A DNA stretch of 64,000 nucleotides from JAEMQF01 sp963791595 (GCA_963791595.1 CAWBTF010000015.1:83727-147726); one strand, 5' to 3'. Shown: positions 38,072 to 48,112, numbered from the stretch's first letter. The notes: generated from the sequence alone by a model not told the origin. Numbers and translations are program-made.

Positions 38072-39523
38072 CCCCAGCCCCCAACGCCTTGCTCAACCGT
38101 ACCCCTGGCGTGCTGAACATCGGAATCGACGGCCTGAACGCAAGCGTCACCGCAAGCGGCGGCACGCTGACGCATCTGCCCTGGCATCCGCCGGGAGACG
38201 CCGACCCGGAACTCGCCTGGCAACTTGCCCGGCTGATGGGCGACGCCCGCATCGAAGCCGCGAACGCGCAGGCCACGCAGCGCATCATCGCCTCACGCCC
38301 GATGTGGGAAGACATCGCACTGCGCGCCGACTCTGTCTGGCCCGAAATGAAAGGCACACGGCTGCTGCTGCACGCCGGCCCGCCGGTGGCGTGGAGCGAG
38401 ATGTGCGGACCGATGCACGGCGCGATGGTCGGCGCAGTGCTCTACGAAGGCTGGGCCGACACGCCGCAGGCGGCGCAGCGCATGCTGGAACGCGGCGAAG
38501 TCGAATTCGCGCAGTGCCACGACTTCCATGCCGTGGGGCCGATGACGGGCATCATCAGCGCCTCGATGCCGCTGATCCAGGTGCGCGACGCGACGCACGG
38601 CAACCTGGCGTACACCAACATCAACGAAGGCATCGGCCGCTGCCTGCGCTTCGGCGCGAACGGGCCCGACGTGTTGCAGCGCCTGAAATGGTTCGAGTCG
38701 GTGCTCGCGCCGGTGCTGAAAGCCGCAGTGCGCCAAGCGTACGACGGATGCGGCGGCATCGACCTGAAAGCGATCCAGTCGCAGGCGCTGCTGATGGGCG
38801 ACGAGGTGCACAGCCGCAACGCCGCGTCCACATCGCTGCTGTTCATGGCCCTGGCCGTGCCGCTCGCCGCGGTGAGCCGCGACAGCCATGCCCTGTCCGC
38901 GGACCACGTGCACCAGACGCTCGACTTCATCGCGAAGACCTCGCAGTTCTTCCTGAACTACTCGATGGTCTCGTGCAAGGCGATCATGGACGCCGCGCAC
39001 GGCATCCCGTTCAGCACCGTCGTCACCGCCACCGCGCGCAACGGCACCGAAACCGGGCTGCGCGTGAGCGGCATGGGCGACCAGTGGTTCACCGCGAAGT
39101 CCGATCTGCCGCAAGGCCTGTTCTTCCCCGGCTTCAAGCAGGAAGACGCCTGCCCCGACATCGGCGACAGCGCGATCACCGAAACCGCCGGCTTCGGCGG
39201 CTGCTCGTTCGCCGCGTCGCCCGCGCTCACGCTGCTCGCCGGCGGCACGGTGGGCGACGCGGTGCGCTACAGCCGCGAGATGGTGGAAATCTGCGTCACC
39301 CGCAACCCGGGTCTGAGCCTGCCGGCGCTCGACTTCGCCGGCGCGCCCTGCGGCATCGACGTGCGCCTGGTCGTCGACACCGGCATCCGCCCCGTCGTCA
39401 CGACCGGCATCGCGCACAAGGAGGCGGGCGTCGGGCCAGATCGGCGCGGGCATCGTGCGCGTGCCGATGCAGGCATTTGTGGCGGCGTGCCGCGCGATCG
39501 CCGCCAAATTCCTGAAAGATTGA
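38068..39523 (+). CDS. DUF1116 protein, YlbE/AllG-like subunit of oxamate carbamoyltransferase (apparent +1 frameshift near 39434)
   Basis: About 484 residues when joined, of the DUF1116 family. Recognisable parts are LLHAGPPVAWSEMCGPMHGA (about residue 97), CHDFHAVGPMTGIISASMPL and AYTNINEGIGRCLRFGANG. The last 30 codons (GQIGAGIVRVPMQAFVAACR to 39523) are in the next frame because of one extra base in GGGCGTCGGGCCAGA; removing the T restores AGAGQIGAGIV. The large size and conserved His/Gly patches suggest that it carries the catalytic site of the carbamoyltransferase, but that is inference. It overlaps the DUF2877 stop by four bases and precedes the HpxW-like gene by four. Confidence 0.82.
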
Positions 39524-39527
39524 GCCG

Positions 39528-41139
39528 ATGCGCCAGACCCTGACTTCCCCACGCGGCATGGTGACCGCGCCGCACCACCTGGCGGCGAACAGCGCGCTGT
39601 CGGTGCTGCGCGAAGGCGGCAACGCGATCGAGGCGATGGTCGCTGCCGCGGCGACGATCGCCGTCGTCTACCCGCACATGAACTCGATCGGCGGCGACGG
39701 TTTCTGGATCATCTCCGAGCCGGGCCGCGAGCCGCTGGCGATCGACGCGTGCGGCCGTGCCGCCGCGCTGGCGACGATCGATTTCTACGCACGCCGCGGC
39801 CTGAAAGCGATTCCCCCGCGCGGGCCGATCGCCGCGAACACGGTGGCCGGCGCGGTGTCGGGCTGGCACGAGGCGCTCGTGCACTCGCTGCGCGCTGGGT
39901 GGACAACTGCCCGTGTCGCGTCTGCTGCAAGACGCCGTTTGGTACGCGAAGCACGGTGCGCCCGTCACGCAAAGCCAGGTCAACTTCACCACCAAGTTCC
40001 TGCCCGAGCTCGCCCAGCAGCCGGGCTTCGCCGCGCAATTCCTCGACGGCGAGCAGGTGCCCGCGGTCAACACCTTGCGCAAGTACCCGGCCCTGGCCGA
40101 CACCTTGCAGACGCTTGCCGAGCATGGCCTGGGCGACTTTTACCGCGGCGTCGTCGCGACCCAGATCGCCGCCGAACACGAGCGCCTGGGCGGGCCGCTG
40201 CGCCACGGCGACCTGGCGGCGCACCTGGCGACGACGGTCGAGCCGCTGTCGCTGAAGATTTCCGGCGCCACGCTCTACAACACCGCGCCGCCCACGCAAG
40301 GCATGTCGTCGCTGATGATTCTGGCGATCTTCGACAAGCTGCGCGCGCGCCACGGCATTCGCAGCGAACTGGGCTACGCCTACCACCACGCGATGGTCGA
40401 GGCGACCAAGCAGGCCTTCATGGTGCGCAACCGCCATCTCGCCGACCCGTCGACGATGGCGGCGCACGGCGTCTCGCCGCGGCAGTTTCTGAGCGACGAG
40501 TTCATCGAGCAATGCGCGCAGGCGGTCGACATGCAAAAGGCCCTTCCCTGGCCCGAGCCCGCCGTGCCGGGCGACACGATCTGGATGGGCACGGCCGACA
40601 GCGAAGGCCGCATGGTCAGCTACATCCAGAGCGTGTTCTGGGAGTTCGGCTCGGGCGTGGTGCTGTCCGACACCGGCATCGTCTGGCAGAACCGCGGATC
40701 GAGTTTTTCGCTCGACCCGAAGTCGCAGCTCGCGCTGGCGCCGCACAAGAAGCCGTTCCATACGCTGAACCCGGCGCACGCGCGCTTCGCTGATGGCCGC
40801 CAGATGGTCTACGGCACGATGGGTGGCGACGGCCAGCCGCAAAGCCAGGCCGCGCTGTTCAGCCGCTACGCGTTCTACGGCCGAACGCTGCAATCAGCGG
40901 TCAGCGCTCCGCGCTGGCTGCTCGGCAAGACCTGGGGCACCGAGACGACGACGCTCAAGTTCGAGCGGCGCACCGACCCGAAGACACTCAAGGACTTGGC
41001 GGCCGCCGGCCACGAGATTGAAGTGCTCACCGATTACAGCGACACGATGGGCCACGCGGGGGCGATCGTGCGCCAGTTGGATGGTTTGCTGTTGGGCGCG
41101 GCCGATCCGCGCAGCGATGGGGTGATTGCGGCGTTTTAA
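39528..41139 (+). CDS. hpxW: Gamma-glutamyltransferase-family oxamate amidohydrolase, HpxW-like (apparent +1 frameshift near 39900)
   Basis: This Ntn-hydrolase should self-cleave to two chains and hydrolyse oxamate to oxalate and ammonia. Joined, it has about 536 residues. The start has MVTAPHHLAANSALSVLREG and MNSIGGDGFWII, and the small-chain nucleophile is the Thr of GDTIWMGTADSEGRMVSY, where glutathione-specific enzymes have TTHxSV. The DTIWMG form followed by IQSVFWEFGSGVVLSDTGIV is that of Klebsiella HpxW, not of glutathione transpeptidase. It lies four bases after the DUF1116 gene, next to enzymes that make oxamate. There is no signal peptide, which also argues against periplasmic GGT. 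Confidence 0.8.
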
Positions 41140-41233
41140 TCGCGTCTGCTTTTCCGTTCCACCGATTCAGCGCCGACTCGTTCGCTCGCGTGACGCCGGT
41201 TGTTCGCGAAGGGCCGACATGCGGGCGCCCGGA

Positions 41234-41296
41234 CGGCAGGGCGCTGGCGGCGCCCCCCGTTCTCCGGCCCACGCGCGCGGGCACCACCACCGCCCG
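41234..41296. repeat. Palindromic modular repeat, partial copy C
   Basis: It contains module d (CAGGGCGCTGGCGGCGCCC) joined to module b (TTCTCCGGCCCACGCGCGCG) and a piece of d' (CACCACCACCGCCC). This is the left end of a copy in the orientation of A, and the rest is missing. It marks the border where base composition drops into the toxin-antitoxin segment. Confidence 0.7.
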
Positions 41297-41360
41297 GTGC
41301 GGCGCCAGCAACATGTGAGCAACAGGAGCGCCAGTCGCTTTTCGTAGCTACAATGCGTGC

Positions 41361-41633
41361 ATGCCGACGTGGGACGAAGCGAAGCGACGCGAGAACGTTC
41401 GCAAGCACGGCTACGATTTCCCAGGCTGCGAGCGCATCTTCGATGGTCCAGTCTGGGTCTACGAGGACAGACGTCTCGCCTACGGTCAGCTTCGTCTATG
41501 CGCGATTGGATGGCTCCACGGTCGAGTGATGCACATGACCTATACGGAGCGCGACGACGACTTCCACGTCATCAGCCTTCGAGAGGCCGAGAAATATGAA
41601 GCCAACAGGTTCTTCCAAGAAGTTTCCCACTAG
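41361..41633 (+). CDS. brnT: BrnT-family type II toxin (RelE-fold ribonuclease)
   Basis: This 90-residue endoribonuclease toxin has the family pattern 'WDEAKRRENVRKHGYDFPGC' at the start, then VWVYEDRRLAYGQLRLCAIG and VMHMTYTERDDDFHVISLRE, ending in AEKYEANRFF. These match BrnT from Brucella in order and spacing. Its 3' end overlaps brnA by 38 bases. Base composition is clearly less GC-rich than the flanks, consistent with recent transfer. Confidence 0.93.
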   Translation: MPTWDEAKRRENVRKHGYDFPGCERIFDGPVWVYEDRRLAYGQLRLCAIGWLHGRVMHMTYTERDDDFHVISLREAEKYEANRFFQEVSH

Positions 41634-41964
41634 CCGAGCCGAAGTCGAGGCGGCAATTGCGCAGGCGCCCGGCAAGGACAGGCCGTTGACCGCCCGAGAA
41701 GAGGCAAAGTGGGGCACAGGAGTCGTGGTCAATGGCGGTGGCTATCAAGCCGTGCGCAAGGCCCTTGAGGCCAAGCGCAAACCTGGCCAGCGCGGCCCAC
41801 AAGTGGCCCCTACGAAGCAGCTGGTCAGCGTGCGCTACAGCCCGGAAGTACTCGCCTTCTTCAAGGCCGGTGGAGCCGGCTGGCAGAGCCGCATGGACGA
41901 GGCCCTTAAACACTGGGTCTCTACTCACAGCAGAACAAAACGTCGCATCGCGAATGAGGCCTGA
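41596..41964 (+). CDS. brnA: BrnA-family antitoxin
   Basis: This 122-residue antitoxin has a disordered, toxin-binding N-terminus and a C-terminal ribbon-helix-helix DNA-binding part ('TKQLVSVRYSPEVLAFFKAG', GWQSRMDEALKHWV). It neutralises BrnT and represses the operon. The start lies inside brnT (38-base overlap), which couples translation. It is somewhat longer than Brucella BrnA, with an extra 'REEAKWGTGVVVNGGGYQAV' middle piece. Confidence 0.9.
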   Translation: MKPTGSSKKFPTSRAEVEAAIAQAPGKDRPLTAREEAKWGTGVVVNGGGYQAVRKALEAKRKPGQRGPQVAPTKQLVSVRYSPEVLAFFKAGGAGWQSRMDEALKHWVSTHSRTKRRIANEA

Positions 41965-42006
41965 GGCAACGCTGAACAAGTCCCCCGCGAGGGCGCGCGG
42001 GACCGG

Positions 42007-42357
42007 CTAGGCGGCCTTGAGCAGGAACTCAACCTTCACCGCGACATAGGGAAATTCGATGCTGCCAGCCTCAGTGCGATTGAGCACGCCGGCAGCCAGA
42101 AGGGCCGTGACGTCGCCGTGAACGGCCTTCACGTCTCTCTGAACGCGACGCGCCGCTTCGCGGATGGACACCGGGCCGGCACCGCAAAGAGCTTTCAGCA
42201 GTTCCCATCGCTTGGCTGAGAGCACCTTCCACAGAAGTTCGGGTGTCGCAAAGCCGATTCGCGCCGAGCGCTGAGGTTTGCCGGACTTCCACGCCTGCAC
42301 GAATTCAGCCATGCTGTCCTCCGACGGGCGAACTTCAAGCGTCACGGTTTTCATCAT
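42007..42357 (-). CDS. HTH antitoxin-like regulator (HVO_A0114/TumA-like), orphan
   Basis: This 116-residue DNA-binding protein has a winged helix: ELLWKVLSAKRWELLKALCG and 'VSIREAARRVQRDVKAVHGD', then VTALLAAGVLNRTEAGSIEF as the wing. Such proteins are usually the antitoxin partner of a TumE-type (DUF6516) toxin encoded just upstream. Here only a short toxin-like tail remains upstream, cut by a repeat. The tandem ATG (42357/42354) follows AGGTGG. Regulation of something else, or protection against a homologous toxin, is possible. Confidence 0.75.
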   Translation of the reverse strand: MMKTVTLEVRPSEDSMAEFVQAWKSGKPQRSARIGFATPELLWKVLSAKRWELLKALCGAGPVSIREAARRVQRDVKAVHGDVTALLAAGVLNRTEAGSIEFPYVAVKVEFLLKAA

Positions 42358-42430
42358 TCCACCTCGCAATCTCGCGTTGAAAATCGGCGACCAGCGGTGG
42401 CCCGCAAACGCATCCCGGGTACCAGTCATG
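42335..42430 (-). pseudogene. Possible 3' remnant of a toxin gene upstream of the orphan regulator
   Basis: A frame ending PLVADFQREIARWNDENRDA overlaps the regulator start by 23 bases, the arrangement usual between a toxin and its antitoxin gene. Only about 28 codons lie outside the repeat; further upstream the frame enters repeat D. I infer a toxin gene whose 5' part was lost at the repeat boundary. The family cannot be proved from so short a tail. Confidence 0.4.
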
Positions 42431-42520
42431 TTGACGCATGAACTCGTCCTGACCACGGCCGGTACCCCGCGAGCGTGGGCCGGAGAACGCACCCCGGGCC
42501 GTCTGCCCGTCGCTCGGTGC
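42405..42520. repeat. Palindromic modular repeat, partial copy D
   Basis: It has modules b' (CGCGAGCGTGGGCCGGAGAA) and a' (CACCCCGGGCCGTCTGCCC), plus about 50 bp of spacer that matches copy B inverted. It is the right end of a copy in the orientation of A. With partial copy C (the left end, 1.1 kb away) it brackets brnT-brnA and the orphan regulator, as if one element had been split by, or carried, these genes. Confidence 0.72.
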
Positions 42521-42577
42521 TCGGGTGCGAACCTTTGCCCAACCCGAAGTCGAGCCTCTCCGAAGCAAGCCAGCCCG

Positions 42578-45500
42578 TCAAGCCGCCCGCGCCAGCGGTT
42601 TCGCCTGCGACTGCCACTGCGCGTCGAGCTCTGCCCAACGCAACAGCGCCTGCTTCACGCTCGCCTCTTTCACATGGCCGAAGCCGCGAATCTGTTCCGG
42701 CACGTCAGCGATCTGCGCTGCCAACGCCAGTGAATCCGAGTTCAGCGCCACCAGCAATGACTCGATGCGCTGCTCGTACTGTCCGACCAGTGCACGCTCC
42801 ATGCGCCGCTCCGCGGTGCGGCCGAAGGGATCGAATGCGCTGCCGCGAAACTTGCGCGCTTTCGCGAGCCACTTCATCGCGGTCAGCATCCACGCGCCGT
42901 ACTCGCCCTTGAGCAGGTGGCCGGTGGCCGGGTCGCGCCGTGCGAACAGCGGTGGCGCGAGGTTGAAGCGGATCTCCTTCACGCCGTCGAATTCGGCTTC
43001 GAGCTGGCGCCGGAACTCGGGCGCGCTGTACAGGCGCGCGACTTCGTATTCATCCTTGTACGCCATCAGCTTTGCGAATTGGCGCGCGACGCTCAGGCTG
43101 AGGGGCCCCTCGGTGCCGCTCACCCGCCGCTCGGCCGCGCGCACCCTGTCTACCAGCGCGCGGTAGCGCGCCGCGTAGGCGGCGTCTTGATAGTCGGTGA
43201 GCAGTTGCGCGCGCCGTGCAATCGTTTCATCCAGGGTTTCGGCGGCGACCTCGAGCGCGGCGGGTTGCGCCGCACCGAGCAGTTTCTCGATAGCCCCCGC
43301 GTCATGCGCCCACAGCCTGCCGAACTGCAAGGCGCGCTGGTTGAGCGCCACCTGCACGCCGTTGAGCTCGATCGCGCGCTGCACCGCCGCCACCGACAGC
43401 GGCAGCCAGCCGAGTTGCAGCGCCACGCCGACCATGAAGAAGTTGGTCGCGATCGCGTCGCCGAGCAGCGCGGTTGCGAGGCCGGTCGCGTCGACATACC
43501 TCACGCGCTCGGCCGGCAGCTTCTCCGACACCTTGCGCGCAAGCAGTCCGAAGTCGAGCTTGGAGTCGATGCCCATCGGCAACGCCGCCGTAGGCAGCAC
43601 GCGGTGGTTGCCGAGGAAACGCGTGCGGTCCGGATCGATCGCCCGAAAACCATCGTCGCCGAGCGCGGCGATCATGTCGAAGCCGAGCACGAGCGCGGCG
43701 TCGCCCAGGCCCAGCCGATTCGCGCGCAGTTGATCGACGCGGTTCGCGATCTGCAAATGGCTATAGACCGCGCCGTTCTTCTGCGACAGGCCGGTCATGT
43801 CGTACGTCGACGCCGCGCGCCCTTCCAGGTGCGCCGCCATCGCGAGCACGGCGCCGACCGTGATCACGCCGGTGCCGCCCACGCCGGGGATCATCACGCC
43901 GAAACTCTGTTCGCCCAGCGCCTCGATCTGCGGCGCGGGCAGTGCGGCGAACAGCGCGTCGGGCGAGGCCATCGCGGCCGCCTTCTTCGGCTTGGCGCCG
44001 ACCAGAGTGACGAAGCTCGGACAGAAGCCCTTCACGCAGGAATAGTCCTTGTTGCAGCTGCTCTGGTTGATCTTGCGCTTGCGGCCCAGCAGCGTTTCCT
44101 TCGGCTCGACGCTGACGCAGGTAGACTGCACCGAACAGTCGCCGCAGCCTTCGCACACCGAGTCGACGATGAACAGGCGCTTGTCGGGGTCGGGGAACTC
44201 GCCGCGCTTGCGGCGCCGGCGTTTTTCGGCCGCGCAGGTCTGTTCGTAGAGCAACACGGTGCAGCCGGGCAGCTCGCGCAGTTCGCGCTGCACGGCATCC
44301 AACCTGTCGCGGTGTTCGATGCGAACGTCCGACGGCAGCGTGGCCGGGTCGTGGCGCGACGGGTCGTCGCTCACCAGCACGATCGTCTTCACGCCTTCGT
44401 GGCGCACTTGGTGCGCGATCGCGCTCACCGAGATCGGGCCGTCGACCGGCTGGCCGCCGGTCATCGCGACCGCGTCGTTGTAGAGGATCTTGTAGGTGAT
44501 GTTCGCACCGCTCGCCACCGCGGCGCGGATCGCCACCAGCCCCGAATGGTAGTAGGTGCCGTCGCCCAGGTTCTGGAACACGTGCTTGCGGTTCGTGTAG
44601 CGGTGCAGGCCGACCCAGTTGGCGCCTTCGCCGCCCATTTGCGTGGGGATCGCCGTTCCCGGCCGCGCCCACACCGCGATGCCGCTGCAGCCGATGCCGG
44701 CCAGGGCCTTGCTGCCTTCGGGAATCTTGGTCGACGTGTTGTGCGGGCAACCCGAGCAAAAGTACGGCACGCGCTTCACGTCGGTGGGTGACACCACCGA
44801 GGTCAAGACGCGGCGCATCGATGACACCACGTCAAGCTTCGACTGCAGCGCATCGTCCCACACGCCGTTCGCGCGCAGCCGCGCGGCGATGGCCTGCACC
44901 AGGTCGAGCGCCTCGAACGGCAGGTCGCTCGCGAGCAGCGCCGTGCCGGCGCCATCGGTCTTGCCGGTGATGCGCGGGCGGATCGGCAGGTTGTACAGCA
45001 CCGACGCCGCCTGTGCCTCGACGAAGGCGCTCTTCTCCTCGACGAAGAACAGCTCCTGCTTGCTCTTGCGCGAACTCGCTCAGGCCTTCGGGCTCGAGCG
45101 GCCACAGCAGCGCGACCTTGTAGACCGCGACGCCCAACGCCGCGGCGCGCGCGTCGTCGATGCCGAGCGCGCGCAGCGCCAGTCGCACGTCGTGCCACGC
45201 CTTGCCGGCGGCGACGATGCCAAAGCGCGCGCCTGCCGGCCCGAACATCACGCGGTCGATGCGGTTCGCGCGCGCGAAGCGCTGCACCAGCGGCAGCTTG
45301 AAGCGGCGCAGGATCGCCTCTTCCTGCGCGGGGGCGTAGACGCCGCGGAAGTGCACGCCCTCGGGTGGCAGCGGCGCGTCGGGGCGAATCACGTTGAACG
45401 AATCGATGTCGAAGGCCGACGTCATGGTCTGCTCGATCGTCTCGTTGACGACCTTGAAGCCGACCCAGCAGCCGCTGTAGCGGCTCATCGCCCAGCCGAG

Positions 45501-46061
45501 CAGCGCCAGCTGAACGAATTCGCTCACGTCGGCCGGGTACAGCGTCGGGATCGAATGCACCGCGAGCGCCTGCTGGCTGTGGTGCGCGATCGTCGAACTC
45601 TTGCCCGGGTGGTCGTCACCCGCCACCACGAGCACGCCGCCGTTCGGGTGCGTGCCCGAGTAGTTGCCGTGTTTGAACGGGTCGCCGGAGCGGTCCACCC
45701 CCGGGCCCTTGCCGTACCACATGGCATAGACGCCGTCGACGTTCGCATCGCCCATCACGGCGAGCTGCTGCGTGCCCCAGATCGCGGTGGCGGCGAGGTC
45801 TTCGTTGACTCCGGGCGCGAACGTGACCGCGCTGCGCTTCAATTCCTTCGCCGCCGCCCAGAGTGTCTGGTCCAACCCGCCGACCGGCGAGCCGCGGTAG
45901 CCTGACACGTAGCCTGCCGTGTTCAGCCCGGCGCGCGCGTCGAGCTCGTGCTGCAACAGCAGCGCGCGCGCCAGTGCCTGGTTGCCGTCGATGAGCACGG
46001 TGTCGCGCGTGTCGGTGTACTTGTCTTCGAGGCGCACGTCGCGCAAGGTGGGGGTCGTCAT
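42578..46061 (-). CDS. Fused indolepyruvate-type 2-oxoacid:ferredoxin oxidoreductase (apparent +1 frameshift near 45064)
   Basis: This TPP enzyme decarboxylates 2-oxo acids, typically aryl pyruvates, to acyl-CoA and reduces ferredoxin. About 1160 residues when joined: N-terminal TPP/pyrimidine domain ('GLNTAGYVSGYRGSPVGGLD'), the TPP diphosphate domain with GIGCSGIAVW and YYHSGLVAIRAAVASGANIT, and a ferredoxin-like domain (CEGCGDCSVQSTCVSVEP plus CNKDYSCVKGFCPS). The C-terminal gamma domain has VMIPGVGGTGVITVGAVLAM. The alpha, beta and gamma parts are one chain, a form common in aerobic proteobacteria. The frame break sits before VEEKSAFVEAQAA. It follows the amidohydrolase gene by 62 bases. 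Confidence 0.86.
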
Positions 46062-46123
46062 GGGAATTGTTCTTTCAGCGCAGGGGAGCCCGGCGTGTGC
46101 CGAGGTGAGGGTCATCGAAGAAA

Positions 46124-47153
46124 TCAGGGGCGCGCCGCGTCGGTCCAGTCGAGCCAGCGTTTCGCGTTGCCGGCGCGCAGGCCCGTCAGTTGTTCGTGCG
46201 TGAGCTTCAACGACTCGGCGCGCGCCGCAGGGTCCTGGTCCATGATGTTGAACGGGTAGTCCGAGCCCGCCATCACCTGGCTCGCGCCGAATACGATCGA
46301 TCAAGCGGTGGATCGTCGCCGCGTCGTAGACCAGGTCGTCGAAGTACATCGTGCGCGCGGCGGCCAGCGGGTCGCCGTGCAGCGAGTCGCGAATCTGCGG
46401 CAGCTGTGCCCAGGCGTGGCGCAGTCTGGGCAGCAGCATGCTGAACGACCCGCCGCCGTGGCTGAATGCGATGCGCAATTTCGGCACGCGAGCCAGCGTG
46501 CCGCCGGTGATCATCGACGCCGCGGCCAGACCCGTCTCGCCCGGAAACGCTAGCACCTGCTCCAAACCCACAGGGCCGACGAGCCGGTCCATCCCCACCG
46601 GGCGCAACGGGTGCACGAAGATCGCCGCGCCGAGGTCGGCAGCGGCTTCGAAGAACGGCAGCCAGCGTGCGTCGCCGACCACCGCGCCGCCCACATGTGT
46701 GCCGATCTCCACCCCCGCCAAACCGAGCTGCTCCACGCAGTGCCGAAGCTCGTCGATCGCGCGCGGCAGGTCTTGCAAGGGCACGGCGCCTAACCCGACA
46801 AAGCGTGTGGGCGCGGTCGCCACCATGCCAGCGATCGTGTCGTTCAGAAACCGGCACATCGCCGCGCCGTCCTCCGGCTGCATCCAGTACGACAGCAGCT
46901 CGGGCATCGGCGAGAGCACATGGCGCGTGACGCGCAGCCGGTCCATGTCGGCGACGCGCACGGAGCAATCCCAGCACTGGTGCGTGACGGTGCGGAAGTT
47001 CGCGCCCGAGATCATCACGTGCTTGTGGCAAGGCTGCGCCTGCATCATCGACGGCCAGGGCGCGTTCAGGTGCCGCCCGACGTAAGGCGGAAACTGCTCC
47101 GGCACGACGTGGGTGTGCACGTCGATCAATTCCTCGTACTTTGTTTCGCTCAC
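46124..47153 (-). CDS. Amidohydrolase-2 (ACMSD-like) decarboxylase or hydrolase (apparent +1 frameshift near 46294)
   Basis: About 342 residues of the ACMSD / gamma-resorcylate decarboxylase branch of the amidohydrolase superfamily; members decarboxylate ring or semialdehyde acids with a Zn or Mn centre. The metal motif is EELIDVHTHVVPEQFP (HxH at about residue 13), another His lies in GAAIFVHPLRPVG, and then KLRIAFSHGGGSFSMLLPRL. The last metal Asp is in FGASQVMAGSDYPFNIMD, which is found only after the frame break. Deleting the T in GATCGTATTCGG restores IDRFGASQVM. Its start overlaps the SDR stop by four bases. A decarboxylase role with the ring dioxygenase downstream is plausible, not shown. 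Confidence 0.8.
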
Positions 47154-47950
47154 AGCATCGTGCTCCCACCGTTCACGCTGATCACCTGGCCGGTGACGAA
47201 CGCCGCCTCGTTTGAGGCGAGATAGAGCACCATCGACGCCACCTCTGACAGTTCAGCCGCGCGGCCCATCGGAATCACGCTCAGGAAGCGCGCCGCGACC
47301 TCGGGCTTGTCGCGAACGAAGGCGGCGAGCTGCTCGCTGTTCACCGCGCAGGGCGCGACCGTGTTGACGGTGATGCCTGACTTGGCGAACTCGCGCGCGA
47401 GTCCGGTCGTGAGGCCGTGCACTCCCCCCTTCGCGGCGTTGTACGCGGCGTGGTCGGGCAGGCCGTTGCGCACCGAGTCGGCGCCGAGGTTCACGACGCG
47501 GCCGAACTTTCGCCGCAGCATGCCCGGCAGAAAGGCGCGCGTGCACCACAGTGTGGTCCACAGGTTGCGGTCGATCGTGGTGCGCAGCGTGTCGGGCGTG
47601 TGGCTCAGGAACGGCAGGATCACGCCGCCGCCGGCGTTGTTGATCAGCACGCCCGCGTCGCCGAAGGCTGCTTCGGTTTGCGCGAGCAGCGCCGCGGCGC
47701 CCGCTTCCTGTGCCAGGTCACCCGCCACCGCGAGGGTGCGCACGCCGAAGCGTTCTCGAAGCTGCGCCGCTTCGCGCTGCAGGGTGGGCGCGTCGGTATC
47801 GGCCAGCGCGAGCGACGCACCTTCAGATGCGAAGGCCTGCGCAATCGCAAGGCCGATGCCGCGCGCCGCGCCGGTCACCACCACGGTCTGGCCGGCAAAG
47901 CGCCGGGCGGGCGTTGGCTTGTCGGGGGTGTCCGGCGGCATGAACGGCAT
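47150..47950 (-). CDS. Short-chain dehydrogenase/reductase (FabG-like)
   Basis: This 266-residue NAD(P)-dependent oxidoreductase has the Rossmann motif VVVTGAARGIGLAIAQAF (about residue 23), the structural NNAG in LINNAGGGVI, and the active-site Tyr and Lys in DHAAYNAAKGGVHG. Its C-terminus VTGQVISVNGGSTML is that of the FabG/BdhA group. The Asp in LALADTDAPTL suggests NAD preference. It is the first gene of a minus-strand operon (SDR, amidohydrolase, oxidoreductase) divergent from the HMG-CoA-synthase-like operon. Oxidation of a cis-dihydrodiol or of a 3-hydroxyacyl-CoA would both fit the neighbourhood. The start at 47950 is first in frame; 47941 is also possible. Confidence 0.88.
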   Translation of the reverse strand: MPFMPPDTPDKPTPARRFAGQTVVVTGAARGIGLAIAQAFASEGASLALADTDAPTLQREAAQLRERFGVRTLAVAGDLAQEAGAAALLAQTEAAFGDAGVLINNAGGGVILPFLSHTPDTLRTTIDRNLWTTLWCTRAFLPGMLRRKFGRVVNLGADSVRNGLPDHAAYNAAKGGVHGLTTGLAREFAKSGITVNTVAPCAVNSEQLAAFVRDKPEVAARFLSVIPMGRAAELSEVASMVLYLASNEAAFVTGQVISVNGGSTML

Positions 47951-48112
47951 CGTAGTTCGAAAGAGCTGCGCCTCAGCCTCGGGGCAACCCGTGCTGCGTG
48001 TGCCCCATGCGCACAGATGCTGGGCGAATAATCGCCTTGTCGCTGCGCGCGCTGATGGACAATCTCGCCCCTTGCGCAGGCCCCCTGCAATATTGAAGAA
48101 AGGTCCCAGGCG

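Noticed and set aside
39528..41139. Classical periplasmic gamma-glutamyltranspeptidase
   Set aside because: There is no signal peptide, the nucleophile block is DTIWMG and not TTHxSV, and the neighbours make oxamate.
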